Of a DNA stretch of 64,000 bases, positions 51,685-64,000 are shown in pieces. The position numbers and the translations under genes were made by a program. How positions within the stretch are numbered: the first letter of the stretch is position 1; every line of letters starts with the position of its first letter. Source of the DNA: Tetradesmus obliquus (taxonomy: Eukaryota > Chlorophyta > Chlorophyceae > Sphaeropleales > Scenedesmaceae); NCBI GenBank assembly GCA_030272155.1, contig CP126191.1, forward strand, positions 3,618,501 to 3,682,500, read 5' to 3'. The notes under the pieces were generated by a model, which had not been told where the DNA came from, made no database searches, and saw nothing but the letters and a program-made list of their open reading frames with translations.

Positions 51685-54600
51685 ATGGACGGGAAATCGG
51701 ACATCCCACAGGTGTGCATGCTGATGTTGCATGCTCGCTTAGCCCTCCAACTGCAGCTCAACAGCAGGACACCCCGCTGAAGCCACTGCTACACACACAG
51801 TGGGCTAGAACAAGGACCTGCTGCCTGTGCCTTTGCAGGACACGGGATGGCAGCTGGTTGAGGGCAAACGCCACAGGCAGCAGCATGGCTGGCTGAAACT
51901 GCAGCAGAGCCTGGTGCAGACGCTGGATGAGCTGTATGCCTTGTGCGAGGGCGAGCCCTCCATGGCAGACAGCGCTGTGCACTACCTGGAACAGACAGTG
52001 CATCAAATCAAACAGGTGCAGCAGCACACGATATAGGTTCAGCACCTATGAACAGCACAAACAATGCTGGTACAGGTCGTGTGGAACGGCGCCTGTGCCT
52101 TGGGCATGGCAACCCTGCCATGCGTCTGCATGCCGTTGCACACTCTATGGAACTTGCCTGATACATATGCCTTTATTTAGCATCACCGCAACTCTTAGCA
52201 GCTCCTGGTGTTGCTGCTTCTTGTGTACAGATCAATCACCTGTAGCAGCTTGCACTCATGTATGGCTTTCTAAGCAGCACACATAAGCCCCATATCATCT
52301 GCCGGACCTGAACAAGAAGCAGCAGATGCTATTTGTTGCTGTGGCAAAAGAGGCAAAGGGTTAAGCAGCGGCAAAGTAGACTGACACTGGTTCAAGGTGG
52401 TGCATTCCTCGCATTCATGCTCCGGCTTCCTTGCCTCATATGTGCAGGTTGCTGTCCAAGGAAGCTGCAGCTGCAGCGACCACAGCAGCGCAAACCAACG
52501 ATGTGCTCAGCAAGTGTGCGCAGTGCCACGCCCGCCTGAGCTACCATGCGGGTCGTGTAGAGCAGTGCGCAGCAGGATGCATCACAGTGAGCCAGGCAGC
52601 TGCGCTAGCCATTGCAGCCACTGCAGGACCAGCATAGCTGCTGCTGCAGCACCAGCAGGGACAGCACAACTGCCAGCATCAGCCGCACGTCGCAGCAGCT
52701 GCAGCAGGCTGTCGCGCAGCAGTAGCACACATGCAGCTGTACCACCTGCAGCTGGCAGTGCACATGCTCCGCTGAGCGAGGCTGCCATGACACAGTACCT
52801 TGAGCAGCAGTGCCATGATGCGGACAGCGGCAGCGAAGCTGGCAGTGCAGACCTCTTTAGCAGCTGCAGCACCAGCAGCAGTACTTCAGACTTTTCCAGC
52901 TTTGATGGCAGCAGCGGCAGCAAGGCAAGCACGGGTAGCATTGCCAGCTCTGGTGCAGCATGGCAGGGAATCGTCAACTGGAGCGCTGTGTTCGAGGCAA
53001 GCGGTGTACAGGCCAGCAGCTCTGCGCATACCGCGGGCAATGTGCTAGGCCTGCACCACAAGCTGTCATCGCCGGATAGGCTGCGCAAGCCATCAACACG
53101 TGCTACAACTGAGGAGCGCCAAAGGCGTGCAGAGCAGCTCAGAGCAGCAATGGCAGAGGAGCGGCTGGCACGGCTGAAGCAGGAGCAGGCAGCAAAGGAG
53201 CAGCGGAGAGCTGCGGGCAAGGTGCGGCAGTCTGCCACTGCTGCTGTTGCGCACATGTTAGCTTTGGCACACTGCAATGCACCCCGGCTGCCTTTTAGTC
53301 AACACAAGTAACTTGTCACACTTCCGCCTGCTGTGATGGCTATCCTGCAAGTGTGTAACTCAGGGCTGACTATGTGTGGGCACCCTTCTTCAACCGTGCT
53401 GTTCACTGCACTGCATGCTTAATGTTGCAGGAGGAGGAAGGTGCTGCGAACGCAGCACGCGCCGACAAGCACCAGCGCAGCGAACTGCTGCGCGCAGCAC
53501 ACATCAGACGTATCAGGGCCAAGGCAGGCGACGAAGCTCGCAAGGTGGAGGAGGTCAGCTTCATCAACACCCTCAACAATGAGGGAAAGAAGGCAGACCT
53601 GCAGCAGCGCCTGGAGGAGGGTGAGCAGGGGTTTACTGGCGCCGGCAGAACCCAATTAGTATCGTTGGGTGGCCAGCACCGCAGCCTTTGTGATGTAGTT
53701 GGCTCTGTGCACCTCCAAGCCATCATTGCAGCGTGATGTGGCCATGGCACAGACATGCATCAAGCCAGTCACGTGCTGACTGACACTGCACACCATGCAG
53801 CCAGTGGGCGCACAGCTGCAAGCCTGTCTCCATGGTGTGGTAACCCCCGTACATTAACCCCTCCCTCCACTGCTGCCTGGCTACCACTCGCAGGTGAGGC
53901 GCGGCGTGCGGAGGCCCTGGCAGCTATCCTTGCCAAGCAGGCTGGAGCAGCAGCTAGCATCAAGGAGGCGGCAGAGCGCAGGCGTGCAGCAGAGGCAGAG
54001 CGGCTGGCGCAGCTGGCAGACAAGCAGCGGCGAAAGCAGGAAGCACAGGTGGGTTGCTCCCCTCCTATGGGTGAAGGGAGTACGGTGGATTGGTTGTCTG
54101 AACGCTGGCTGGAGGGAACGGAAGCGCCATGCACAGGCTCAGGTAGTATTCACTATCCTGCTGCTGACGCACTATGTGCTGCTGGTATCTGCTGCCATTA
54201 GCCGCTGATTCTTGTGTACGCGCTGCTCTGATGCTGGTGCACAGGCAAAGCTGGAGCAGGAGCGACTAGCAGCAGCAGCAGCACGAGAGGCAGCCAAAGC
54301 AGCTGCACGTGCTGGTGCACAGCAGCGAGAGGCAGCCAGGCAGCAGCAGGCAGCATGGCTCAGCAGCAGGGTCAATGCACGCCTCAAGGAGGCAGCACAG
54401 CGCAGGTGCGACTGCTGTGCAAGAGCTTGCAATGCAGCAACCTGCACTCGTTTCAACCCATCAGTAGGCATCACAGTGAAGACTGCTGCATTGCCAGTAT
54501 CCGCCTAAGCATGGTTGCTACAGAGATCGTTTCAGCAAACCCAGCACATGTCCCTCCCCTGCCGCGCACGTGTCGGGTGTGAGGGTGGTCACCATCTGAT

Positions 54601-57600
54601 CTGCTGCTGTCTGCCTGGCCGCTTCTACAATTCTGCTATGCCAGGGTCAGACACTTGGAACTGATCCGCGAGAGGGCTGCTTTGGGGAAGGACTTTGAGC
54701 GCAGGGACAGCTTCACAGCAGCTTCGCCGGGCACGCGGTGCCCTTCGCCTGCACTGAGGCAAAACAGCAGCAGCAGTATTGGCAGCGTGGCTGGCAAGGC
54801 TGCAGGCAGCAGCAGCAGCAGCACTCAGCAGCGGACAGTCAGCCCGCGGGTGCAGCTGCTAGATGTGAAGCAGCCAAATGCAGCACCTGTTTTGGAGAAT
54901 CCAGCTGATGGCCGCAGCAACAGCAGCAGCAGTGCAGCTGTCGGGGCATCCAAGCTCAACGCAGCAGCACCTTGCTTCTGTCCAACAGCTGCTGTGTCAG
55001 CTGGTGCTGCAACAGCACCAGGTTCCGCCTGCAGGCATGGTAACTACAAGGGGCTGCAGGTCACTCCAGCGGGGTCAACCGCTGGATGCAGCAGTAGCAG
55101 CAGCATGCGAGCAACTACAGCAGATGCAGCAGCGGCAGCATCACCAGAACAATCAGCAGCACAACAAGCCAGGCCAGTTACTCCTGCGGAGGCCAGCAGC
55201 AGCAGCAGCAGCAGCAAACATGCAGCAGCTGCTGGTGGCCGGACGCAGGCATCACCTACATCTCCTGCAAGCCCAGCTGCCGCAGCAGCACAGGCGCCGC
55301 TGCCTGTTGAGGTGCTTGCAGAGCTGCGGGGCCACAGCCAGAGCATTGAGGAGGCAGGCTTCACGCCAGCCAGCTGCCTGCGCACCAGCATCAAGGGCGC
55401 CAGGCGCAGGATGGCCAAGGCCAGGCGCATGCTGCTACAGCCAGGGTGAGCTGCAGCACACTGCATTGGGCTGGGTCGGAAGGTGCTTGTTTGCTGCTGC
55501 AGCAACAGCCAAGGTGTCAGGTGCCTCCCCACATAGCTTGCTGCAGCAGAGGTGGGGAAGCTGTCCTGCTCACATGTGCTGTTGTTTTTGCCTCCTGCGT
55601 GTGCGAGCATCCATAACCTCGCTTGGTGGTGTTGTTTGCTGCTGTTGCTTGCAGGAGTGGCTTGCAGGGTGAGCCGGCAGACGTAGCAATGCTGAGCTGC
55701 TCGCCAGAAGCACAGCAGCTGCTGGCTTCCTGGGCCCCTTACCTGGCCCTGGTTGACCTGCAGCCGCCACAGCTGCACTACCCACAGCAAGCAGCGGCCG
55801 ATGCCAGCACAGCAGCAGCACCACTGGCTGCACAGGAGCTGGTGCAGCAGCAGTGGTGCACATTGGAGAGCCCGCGCTGCAGCAGCACTGGCAGCAGCCC
55901 GGACAAGCAGCCTGCAGCAGACCTGTGGCGCAGCAGCAGCGGTGGCAGCAGCGGCGCCTGCAGCCCATGTCATCGCAGGTGCAGCAGCAGCGGCAGCGTG
56001 CAGCAGCAGTGGCAGCAGCAGTTTGGCTTTGGCAGCCCCATATCAGTCGCTGCTAGCCCAGGGACCAGCCCTGTTGCTGGCATCATCAGCAAGGGAGCAG
56101 GGCTGGACCGCAAAGATGCGCTGGCAGCCTTGGTCAGCAGTGCGCGTGCACACATTGGGAAGCAACCGCTGCTGGTTAGTCACCTGGCACGGCAGACAGG
56201 CCTGCTGCACCTGCTGTGCAAGGAGGTGCTGTCAGCTGCTGGGGGCTCCCTGCAGACCGAGGGAGATGCAGAGGTGAAGCATGTCAGTGGCGCTGGCAGC
56301 TGCTGCAATCAGGCTGGTGCATTTGCTGCTGCTGGGCAGCCTGCTGGTGGCAGAGCAGCAGCAGCAGCGGAGGCCAGGGCAAGGCAGGACAGGCTGCTCC
56401 AGGTGAGCCACGCAGCTGAACAACACCAGGCACAATACTGCAGCCACACACGTGTTGGCTGCTCAATTGCACTGTAACAAATGCCGGCAAGCTTCAACCT
56501 GCATGCTGCTGTGCACATCTCTGCAATCACTTGCAGCGCAGTGCAACGCCCCAGCTGCTTTTGCAGAACTCACTGGCTGTGAGCCGGCTGCACGCCTAGG
56601 CTGCAGCTGACACCCCGTCAGTCCCTGCTCTCATCGTCATCAGGATCCAATAAAGCCGTAGCAATAACGCAATCTCTCTCCCTGCTCTGTTTCATGTCCT
56701 CCGCCAGGCGCGCATGCTGGCGCTGCTGGGCCGGCTGCTGGAGCTGCCGCTCAACCTGGACTGCCTGCTGACGTCAGGGCCGCTGCTGCCCAGCTTCGCC
56801 AAGGCCACGCTGCATGCCCTGGACCACTGCAACAGCCTGGAGGCAGACGAGCCCAGCATGACCATTGGGGGAGAGGCCTCCTCGCGCCTGAGCATGCTGC
56901 TGCAGGTGTGGGTGTGCAAGGAAGGGACTATTCAAGCAAAGGATGCTCAGGGGGCGGGAGCGCTGAATTATTGCCGCCTGCGAATACCGACGCACTGGCC
57001 ATGCGCTGCTTTGACATGTGTGGTGCGAACCAGGTGCTAGACATACTCACCACCAGCTGCTGTTGCTGCTGCTGCCGCTGCTTGTTGTGGTGCTGCAGGT
57101 GCTGGTGGCAGTCCTGGAGCACACGCCAGACAGCATCGACCTGGTGAAGATGCAGGAGGAGCTGGTGGGTGCTGCACGCAGCTACAGCGCATTGCTGGTT
57201 CACAGCAGCTGCCAAAAAGACGCTCGACTGCAGCTCCTTGTGTAGATCTGTTGACTGTTCCCAGCTCATGCCTCCTTATTGTTACAATGCATGACCTGGC
57301 CTCCATGACTCCCCAGCCCTGCATGCCGCTGCCTGCACACATCGTATCTCAACTCATTGAATACGCATGTCGCCTGTGTTCTGGCCATGCGTGTTCCCAG
57401 GTTGGCTACATGATTGCTGCCGGCACCCTGGGGCGCCTGGCCAGCGTGTTCAGCCTGTTTGACCAGCCCATGAAGGATGCAGCGAGGCCTGTGCCGCCAC
57501 ACGTGCTGCAGGTGGGCCTGGTTTATTGATTTTTGTTGCACTCTTACCACATGCATGCTGCGCGTTTAGTTAGGACGCTTGTTAGTTGCATGGTGCGGCA

Positions 57601-58652
57601 CGTGGCACACCACAGCAGGTGATTGGCCTGTTGCCAGCATTGCAGCTCAGCGAGACACCCGCAGTGCGGCTCACGCGTAGGGTTGTGATACTGATGGTTA
57701 GCCTGTTGCGCAAACCTTTCTCTGCCTTGCAGTGCCTGCGCCTGCTGCGCGGCCTGACGGCTGTGCGCTGCCCTTCCAACGAGCTGCTCGTGGGCAAGCG
57801 CTGGCCCACAGTCAACCCCAACGCAGCAGCCATCATCATGGACCTGCAGGCCACAGCCATGGTGAGTCAGCCTGCGCGCCAGCACAGGCACTGCCAGGTG
57901 GCCCGCGCACAGTAGAGCTAGCCAAGGACTTGCTCGGTGTCGCACAGCGCTGCAAACTGGTGTGCATATATACCAGATGTATTACGTGCTGCTGCTGGTT
58001 TTGTCTACAGAAGAGCTGTACCAAACCTAGTGTTCTGTGTGTTGCTGCCCTGCTGCAGGCTGGCGTGCTGTCGCTGCTGACGGCCGTGCTGCTGAACGCC
58101 GCGCCCGGCGTCACGCCTGCTGAGGCGTCGTGCCGCGCGCTGCCGCCCAACTTTGTGGAGGCGGCCAACCTGGTGATGGCGGTGCTGAACAACGTGTGCT
58201 GCCTGGACCTGCTGGCTGCACAGCACATGCTGTCCAGCACACACAACAGGCTGGAGTTCTTCCACCTCATCAGGTGAGGCTGGGCGGTCATGACGAGCGT
58301 GTTGAGTGCTGGTTGGGCTGCTGCTGCTGCAGCGCTGCAACGTGCATGCTGCATGCGGGTGAAGCCAAAACAGCGTTGTGTCGGGGTGATCCACATGTGG
58401 CTGCGTCTGCTGCGTGCCGGTCGTGGAAGACATGAGTTGAAAGGAACTTTGCAACACGCACTGTGCTGTTGTATGTGTTACTGACCTTGCGGGACTTTTG
58501 CGCTGCTTTCTAATGCTCTGCAGCTTCTTGCTGAGCTACTGCTCAAGCAGGTGGCCAGCAGCAGGGCCCACTGCAGGTGTGCAGATGCAGCCTCCACTGC
58601 CGCTGCACCTGCCAGCTCCGGCAGGACTGCAGGCACAGGTGCAGGTACAACC

Positions 58653-58685
<33 letters not shown>

Positions 58686-59571
58686 AGCCGACGTACTGCC
58701 AAGGCAGCGGCCTGCATGTGTCAACGCAGATGGCGCCAGCAGCAGCAATAGCAGCTCGCAGCAGAAAGGCAGCAGTATACCTGTGGCAGCCCATCAGCAG
58801 GGCCCCAACAGTAGCAGCAGCAGCGGCAGCGGCAGTAGAGGCAGCAGTTGTGCAGGTGCCGAGCCCTCGCGCATGCACACAGCAGTTGCAGCAGTGGTGC
58901 GGCACCCCATTGCAGAGCTACTCAACCAAGTGCTGCTGCTGGTGGGGTACTTTTGTGTGCAAGCACCCAGCAATCAGGCCATGCTGCTATTTGGCAGGAG
59001 CCCCAACATCCTGCAGCGGCTGTGCTCGATGCCGTTCCCCTACTTCAGCATACCAGAGCTGCGTGCTGTGTCTATGCCGACTCTACTGTCAGTGTGCTTT
59101 GGAGCTGACCGGACATGCGAGGTAGTGGCGCAGCATGTCAGCCTTGAGATGCTGCTGCAGTTTGTGCGGCAACAGCTAGCACACCAGCCGTTGGCACAGC
59201 AACAGCAGCAGCCGGCAGGGCAGGAGCAGCAGGTCCAGCAGCAGCAGGTGCAGGCGCAGCAGCAGGGCTGCGCAGGGCTGATACCGCCTGAGGTGCAGCA
59301 GCTGCTGCAGCGGCTCATCAGCCCGCCCTGCAGTACTGAGGGCTCAGCTGGCAGCAGCGGCAGCAGCAGCAGCAGCAGCGGCAGTGGTCCCTTCAGCCTC
59401 GCCAGGCGCTTTCCATTGGCAGCGCTACGCGAGGCTGAGGCGTACCTGCAGAAGCAGCTGCAGGGGCAGCAGGCCTCTGCAGCAGCAGCAGCAGCTGGCG
59501 GTCGGGCAACGGCAGCTGGCAGTCAGGCAGCAGGCATGGCTGTCTCGACGGTAGAAACACCTGCCAGCTGA
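51685..59571 (+). CDS. SCAPER: SCAPER homologue (S-phase cyclin A-associated protein in the ER)
   Basis: Fourteen exons: 51685-51711, 51839-52015, 52448-53221, 53431-53620, 53894-54048, 54245-54405, 54645-55445, 55655-56402, 56708-56905, 57099-57164, 57401-57511, 57733-57861, 58059-58273, 58524-59571; 1599 residues (animal proteins about 1400). The N-terminus has the SCAPER_N segment: GWQLVEGKRHRQQ, LVQTLDELYALCEGEPSMAD. The middle is a long Lys/Arg/Glu/Ala coiled coil containing the family mark EEVSFINTLNNEGKKADLQQ. The C-terminal conserved part has SGPLLPSFAKATLHALDHCN, AVLNNVCCLDLLAAQHML, LLNQVLLLVGYFCVQAPSNQ and FPYFSIPELRAV. Low-complexity Ser/Gln/Ala blocks fill exons 7, 8 and 14. SCAPER is linked to cyclin A/CDK2, translation and cilia in animals. 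The nine-residue first exon (MDGKSDIPQ) is chosen by phase; an ATG at 51680 is out of frame. Confidence 0.92.
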
Positions 59572-61821
59572 GATCTTGTGCTGCGGTGGTGCATCGTTGC
59601 TGCTGGATGGGAGTGCTCCATCTGGTGCTTTACTTGTGGTGTATGCTTAACAGGTCAGTGTCATATCGCATGCCAGTGTGTGCTGCACACTTTGTTGGTC
59701 AAGGAACGTTTGTTTTGCAGGGATGTTGTGCTGGTGTGCACCAGCACTACAGTGGCACTGTATATTGCTCGTGGCGTGGTGTGCGTAACTGAAACTTTAT
59801 TGATTGTAGCCGGATGATTGTGACTGAGCGTGCTTGCCCTTCGGATGGGCATGGCTGCACCGTGCATGTGGTTTTGCAGGTGCCCGGTGCCCGCACACAT
59901 GCTAGTGGAATGGTGTGGTACAGGTGGTGGGCATCTGCGAGATCTACTAGAGTGCTTGACGAGGGACGAGTTATGAGCAACAGGGACCTGGCACCACCAG
60001 CCGTGGCCGACGCTTGTGTACACATTTGGATTTTACACAGGGACCTCGCCCGTTTGAAGCCGATGACAGGCTCATCAGGCAGAGCACAGTGTACGTTTGG
60101 CTGAAGCTATTACTTGAATTTGGCCATGTGGCCCGTGCACTGGCTGCTAATGTTTGCGATGGCATGTCTTGGTAAGTGCTGATGGTTTATGTGAGCAGGT
60201 AACCTGGGGGACAATACCCTGCATGGCGATTGACATGCTGGCTTGCTGTGTTCTTGTCACCTGGTGCTGCATGGTTCAGCCTGCGGCAGGGTTACATGCT
60301 TGCCCTGGGTCTGCTCACAGCCTCGCCCGGAAAGGTGCGTCACACCCACTACTTGCAAGGAACACCTGCCCTGCATCAGGGAACCACGCCCATCAGCAAA
60401 TTTATCAAGCCTTACGAATGAAGCAAACCGTCTGCAAAAGGTATCTTGTAAAACTAAATGCAATACCGTGACACAGGTGGAAACAACCCATTGTCCTCCA
60501 AATGCTTGTAGACTAAACCTTCCAGGAAGTGTGCATGCAGGGCCTATGCAAATGCACTGGTCCACAACACAAGCTTGGACAAGCTTTGGTTACTGCATCC
60601 CAACATGGCTATCAGTGTAAGGGCGACCATGCTGCTAGCAGTCAATCCTTGGTCAAACGCCTGTGCCGCATGAACTCATGCTTCAAAGCTTGGCTGATGT
60701 TGCAACCCAAAGCTGCCGTATCTTCTCAGTTTTCCACTGCAGCCCCAACACGCACACTGACAACGTTTTACAGCAAAAGAACAACACAACCTCAAACAAC
60801 CTGACAAGCTGTTGAATAGTGACGCAGGCAGTCTACTGTTGACCAGCAATGTGCAGAACCAGAGTGAGCGCAGTGGTGCTGCTCACTACCAATCATAGCA
60901 ATAAACATTGTCTCAGCCCCGCGCTCCACTGGAGACGGCAAAAAGATGCAGCATTGTTTCATTCTGTCAAGCAACTATTATGCGCAACCAAAGCCTACCT
61001 TTATACAAGTAGCAGGGGTGCTGCTGAGCACATCAATGCAAACAGCCCTATCTGGGCACCTAGAGTGCGGCGTCGCCTGCGCAGTACACACCAGTTGAGT
61101 ATTATTGTGCAGCAGCGACGGTACGCTGCTGGCATGCGCTGAGCAGGCAGACAAACGCAAGTCTTGTAACGGCGGCAAGAGTGTTGCTTGCTTGGTAGGC
61201 ACATTAAGCATAGTGCATGTACGTCAACACTGACAAGTATGGGCGTCACTGCAGACGTACTAGCGCAGTTTTTGGAGGCAACAACACAACATGTACTTGC
61301 CAAACTTGATAGACAACATCCTAACTAGCCAAACGACCCACTGCTGGTGCTGCAAGCACACTTGGCAACTGTTGCGCTTGCTTAACACTAGTATAGGAAC
61401 AAACAGAGCCGTACAACAGATCAGCACCCATATTCATCCATCTTTACGAATGCCCAACCTGCAGCTGACACACCATCACCTCAACAAGTAGGCAGATGCA
61501 ACAGTGGCCTGCCAACGGGCTGACACACCTGTGGAACATGTAGTGCATGTGAAGCAACAGCAACCAACAACAAAACAACACAGCAACACAGCAAACAACA
61601 AGCACTGGCCTGTGCATTGGAGGCGATCCTACTCCAACGAGGTCAACATGTTATGCAAAGTGCGTGCCACCCGTGCCACAACATACTTCACAACGCTGCA
61701 GCCATGGCCTTTCCTTGTCGTGCAACCCCTGCTTCTCAGACAGAAGTATGATTCTATATTCATGCATACTGCATACAAAGTGGAGCATTCGAAATGTCTG
61801 CTGCTCAATACCTAGCAATCA
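59572..61821. other. Convergent intergenic region, SCAPER / right-edge gene
   Basis: 2.25 kb holding two 3' UTRs. No exon recognised. TGTAA at 60616-60620 is a possible SCAPER poly(A) signal. Confidence 0.35.
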
Positions 61822-63908
61822 CTACTTCAGCTTGCGCCACACTTTTTCTGCAGCACACAGCACACGCAGCCGCGACTTTGCTGCCTTGGCGCTGTGGGTT
61901 GCCTTGCTTGCGCTACTGCCACCGCTGCTGCTGCTCACATGTCCCCTGCCTGTTGACTTCCAAACTGCTAGCAGTGCCGTGGCACTGAGGGTGCTGCTGC
62001 TGCTGCTGCCGCTGCTTGAGCGGTACATGGCGGGATCTGCTGCTGAGCTCTGTGCCAAGCTGGAAGCACAAGAAGAGCTTGAGGTGTTGTGCTGCTGTTC
62101 ACTGTAGCTGGGAGCATCTTGTGTGCTTGCATGCCCATCACTGCAGGGCCATGCTGCGCAGGAGCTGCTGCTGCTGTCGTCCTGCAAATATGAAAACAGC
62201 AGCATATGTAGAGCCCACGCCACAGGTCAGTTCATGTGTGAATATGAACTGGAAGGACCCTTCATGCAACCAAGCTGAGCAGAAGATGAAGCAGACCAGG
62301 CTGGGCGGATGACTTGCGCGGGCAAGGCACTTTGGAGCTGCCTGCGCATTTGCGGCAGGTGCATCGATGCCGGCCCTGCAGGTTCACATTGACGTACATG
62401 TTACACACTGCAGCACGACTGCCGCTGCTGGAAGCGGTGCTGCTGCAAGCCGTCTTGCAGGCATGTAGGCCTGTGGCAGGACATCAGACAGTGCTCGCCA
62501 GGGTGCCTCACTCGCCAGCACAAGACGCGCAAGCCGTGCACTCCCAAGAACAAACACCAGTAAGCCAGCAACTGTTCACAACAGATGTTATCTAGCTGGC
62601 TGTCAAACCTGGGTGCTTTTCCCACTCACCTGTGCTGGATCATCTTCACCCCAGCTGTCACCAGCATCCACCAGCGGCACGCGCAGCAACGGCGCCAGAC
62701 AAGGCTGTCCCTCAAAGTTGCTGCTGCTGTGGCTGCTTTGAGCCTTCACCACCTCAAACAAGAAAGTCTGCAAAGCAGCGCAGCAAGGAGTCGTTGAACT
62801 CCACCATATCTTGGCTACAGTTGAGTAAGAACACTCACAAGCAGCAGCTCACATTGTCGTTTTCTCGTCCTGCATTGCATTTGGCAGCTGCCATGAGGGC
62901 CTGCTTGTGGACAGTATGACTTGATTTTCTGCTCAGGTGCTCATGCCATCTTGCAAGAAAGGTCCTGCACATTCCTACCTCAGCAGCTGTTGCTGTCCTG
63001 CACCCACCTCAAAGTGTGCTGCCATCAGCCCTGCCCCCTCCCGGCTGAACAGGCCCCTGCTGGCCAGCAGGCTGGCCTGCAGCACGTGCCTGCTGCCAGG
63101 CTTGGGCCCAGGCAGCAGCAGCAGCGCCACATCAAGCCCAGCAGCAGCAGCACGCCCGGCAGCAGCGTCAGGCGCAAACACCACTGCAGCGCGGAACAGC
63201 GCCTGCTGCGGGGTGCTGCCTGGTGCGGGGGTGACGCCTGCTGCTGTGCAGATGTCAGGCAGGCTGGTGGAGGCATGGGGTGCCAGGTCAAGCAGCAGGC
63301 TATGAAGCTTGTGGGCGTGGCTTGTGATGGTGTCATCTCTGCCCAGACTAGGGCAGGCGATCGGCACCAGCGGCAGCTGCTTCAGTCCTTTTGGTTTGAC
63401 CACCATGCTGGCAACCGGCAGGAGCAAGTGTGAGGGCTGCGCCCCGAGCACCAGCTGCTGCTGGCTGTACCGTGCGCGGCATAGGAAGGCCTGCAGCAGT
63501 CAGCAGCAACAGCAGTTGTGTAGTGTGGTGAGCAGCAGAGGAAGCGGAGCCACTGTCGCTGCAGTTGACTGCTGCGCTAAGGCAGCAGTAAATCCGATTG
63601 TTGTGCGGTGTGATCTGCATATATCCGCCGAGTTGGGCGTGCCCCTGGCATGCGGCAGCGTGTGCACAGCAACGCATGCTGCTGATTGATGCAGTACAAC
63701 TGGCAGGATAGCGGTACATGCATCCTGCAGGATGCATCTTGCAAGATACTATCTAGTAGAATGAGGCCTGGTTGCCTATGTGGAATGCAGCCAGCAGTAG
63801 TACTGAGCAGGTGGTGCCAGCAGCTGGTGGTGCTTGGTAGCGCATGTGGCCAGGGATGGTGATGGGCAGCTCTTCATGTGTGCAGCTGGAGGAAGCGCCC
63901 TCGCATCC
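61822..63908 (-). CDS. 3' part of an unidentified gene (runs off the right edge)
   Basis: Four minus-strand exons, all phase 0, can be joined: 63908-63804, 63490-63008, 62767-62630, 62181-61822; 361 residues plus stop. The upstream part lies beyond the window. Exon strings: THEELPITIPGHMRYQAPPA; FLCRARYSQQQLVLGAQPS with SHAHKLHSLLLDLAPHA and LDVALLLLPGPKPGSRHV; FLFEVVKAQSS and GEDDPAQ; a last exon of Ser/Ala-rich sequence ending in the basic AEKVWRKLK. A PIG-X-like start (PGHMRY... FLCR) crossed my mind, but the following sequence does not fit. A further small exon near 62358 (GRHRCTCRKCAG) could lie between exons three and four. The family is unknown. Seen: phased open exons with good GT-AG signals. 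Inferred: one gene. Confidence 0.5.
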
Positions 63909-64000
63909 CTGTACAACCAGAAAAGCAGCTGCTGAACTTGGATACAGCGTTTTTGATAATGTTCGCGGGAGTTTAGTGCAGGTTATCTCGCCAGAAGGCT

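Overview
This window looks like nuclear DNA of a green alga (Chlorophyta). The basis is dense GT-AG introns of about 80-1000 bases, GC-rich codons, very abundant CAG/CTG triplet runs, housekeeping eukaryotic genes (RFC clamp-loader subunit, proteasome lid subunit, Bud20/ZNF593 factor, P5B ATPase, SCAPER) and TGTAA motifs downstream of several genes, the usual green-algal polyadenylation signal. A scenedesmacean or other sphaeroplealean alga is my guess from base composition and repeat content; it is an inference. I saw no plasmid, phage, CRISPR, tRNA, rRNA or intact mobile element. All gene models were spliced by hand from reading frame, GT-AG signals and phase; each complete model closes to a whole number of codons.

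Left part (1-16750): a partial minus-strand membrane-protein gene runs off the left edge and diverges from RFC3 (825-4396, +). The RFC3 3' end is followed by decayed tandem copies of its own last exon. A Bud20/ZNF593 zinc-finger gene (7498-6258, -) diverges from a secreted STIG1-like cysteine-rich protein gene (7897-10855, +). RPN6/PSMD11 (12867-16750, +) follows.

Middle part (18900-41400): a secreted acid-lipase-type enzyme (22114-18948, -), a P5B-type P-ATPase (30497-23086, -; 16 exons) and a TPR plus R3HCC1-like RNA-binding protein (35928-33627, -). The last diverges from a 777-residue protein with a chalcone-isomerase-like fold (36397-41391, +), whose domain is split by a long Ala/Pro/Ser insert. 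One of its introns holds an in-frame (GAT)44 tract.

Right part (42400-64000): three consecutive genes (42423-43183, 45142-46850, 49312-50284, all +) encode small secreted proteins of one architecture: a short signal-peptide exon, a phase-1 intron, then a mature part with dibasic/Leu motifs. Two of them consist of near-identical tandem repeats of 53 and 63 residues separated by RK sites. I recognise no family for them; they are the best candidate for an undescribed system (polyprotein-like precursors or cell-wall/extracellular repeat proteins). SCAPER (51685-59571, +; 14 exons, 1599 aa) follows, converging on the 3' part of an unidentified minus-strand gene that runs off the right edge (63908-61822).

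Functionally this is an ordinary mixed nuclear gene neighbourhood, with no operon. Adjacent pairs are often divergent with 400-600 base shared promoters.
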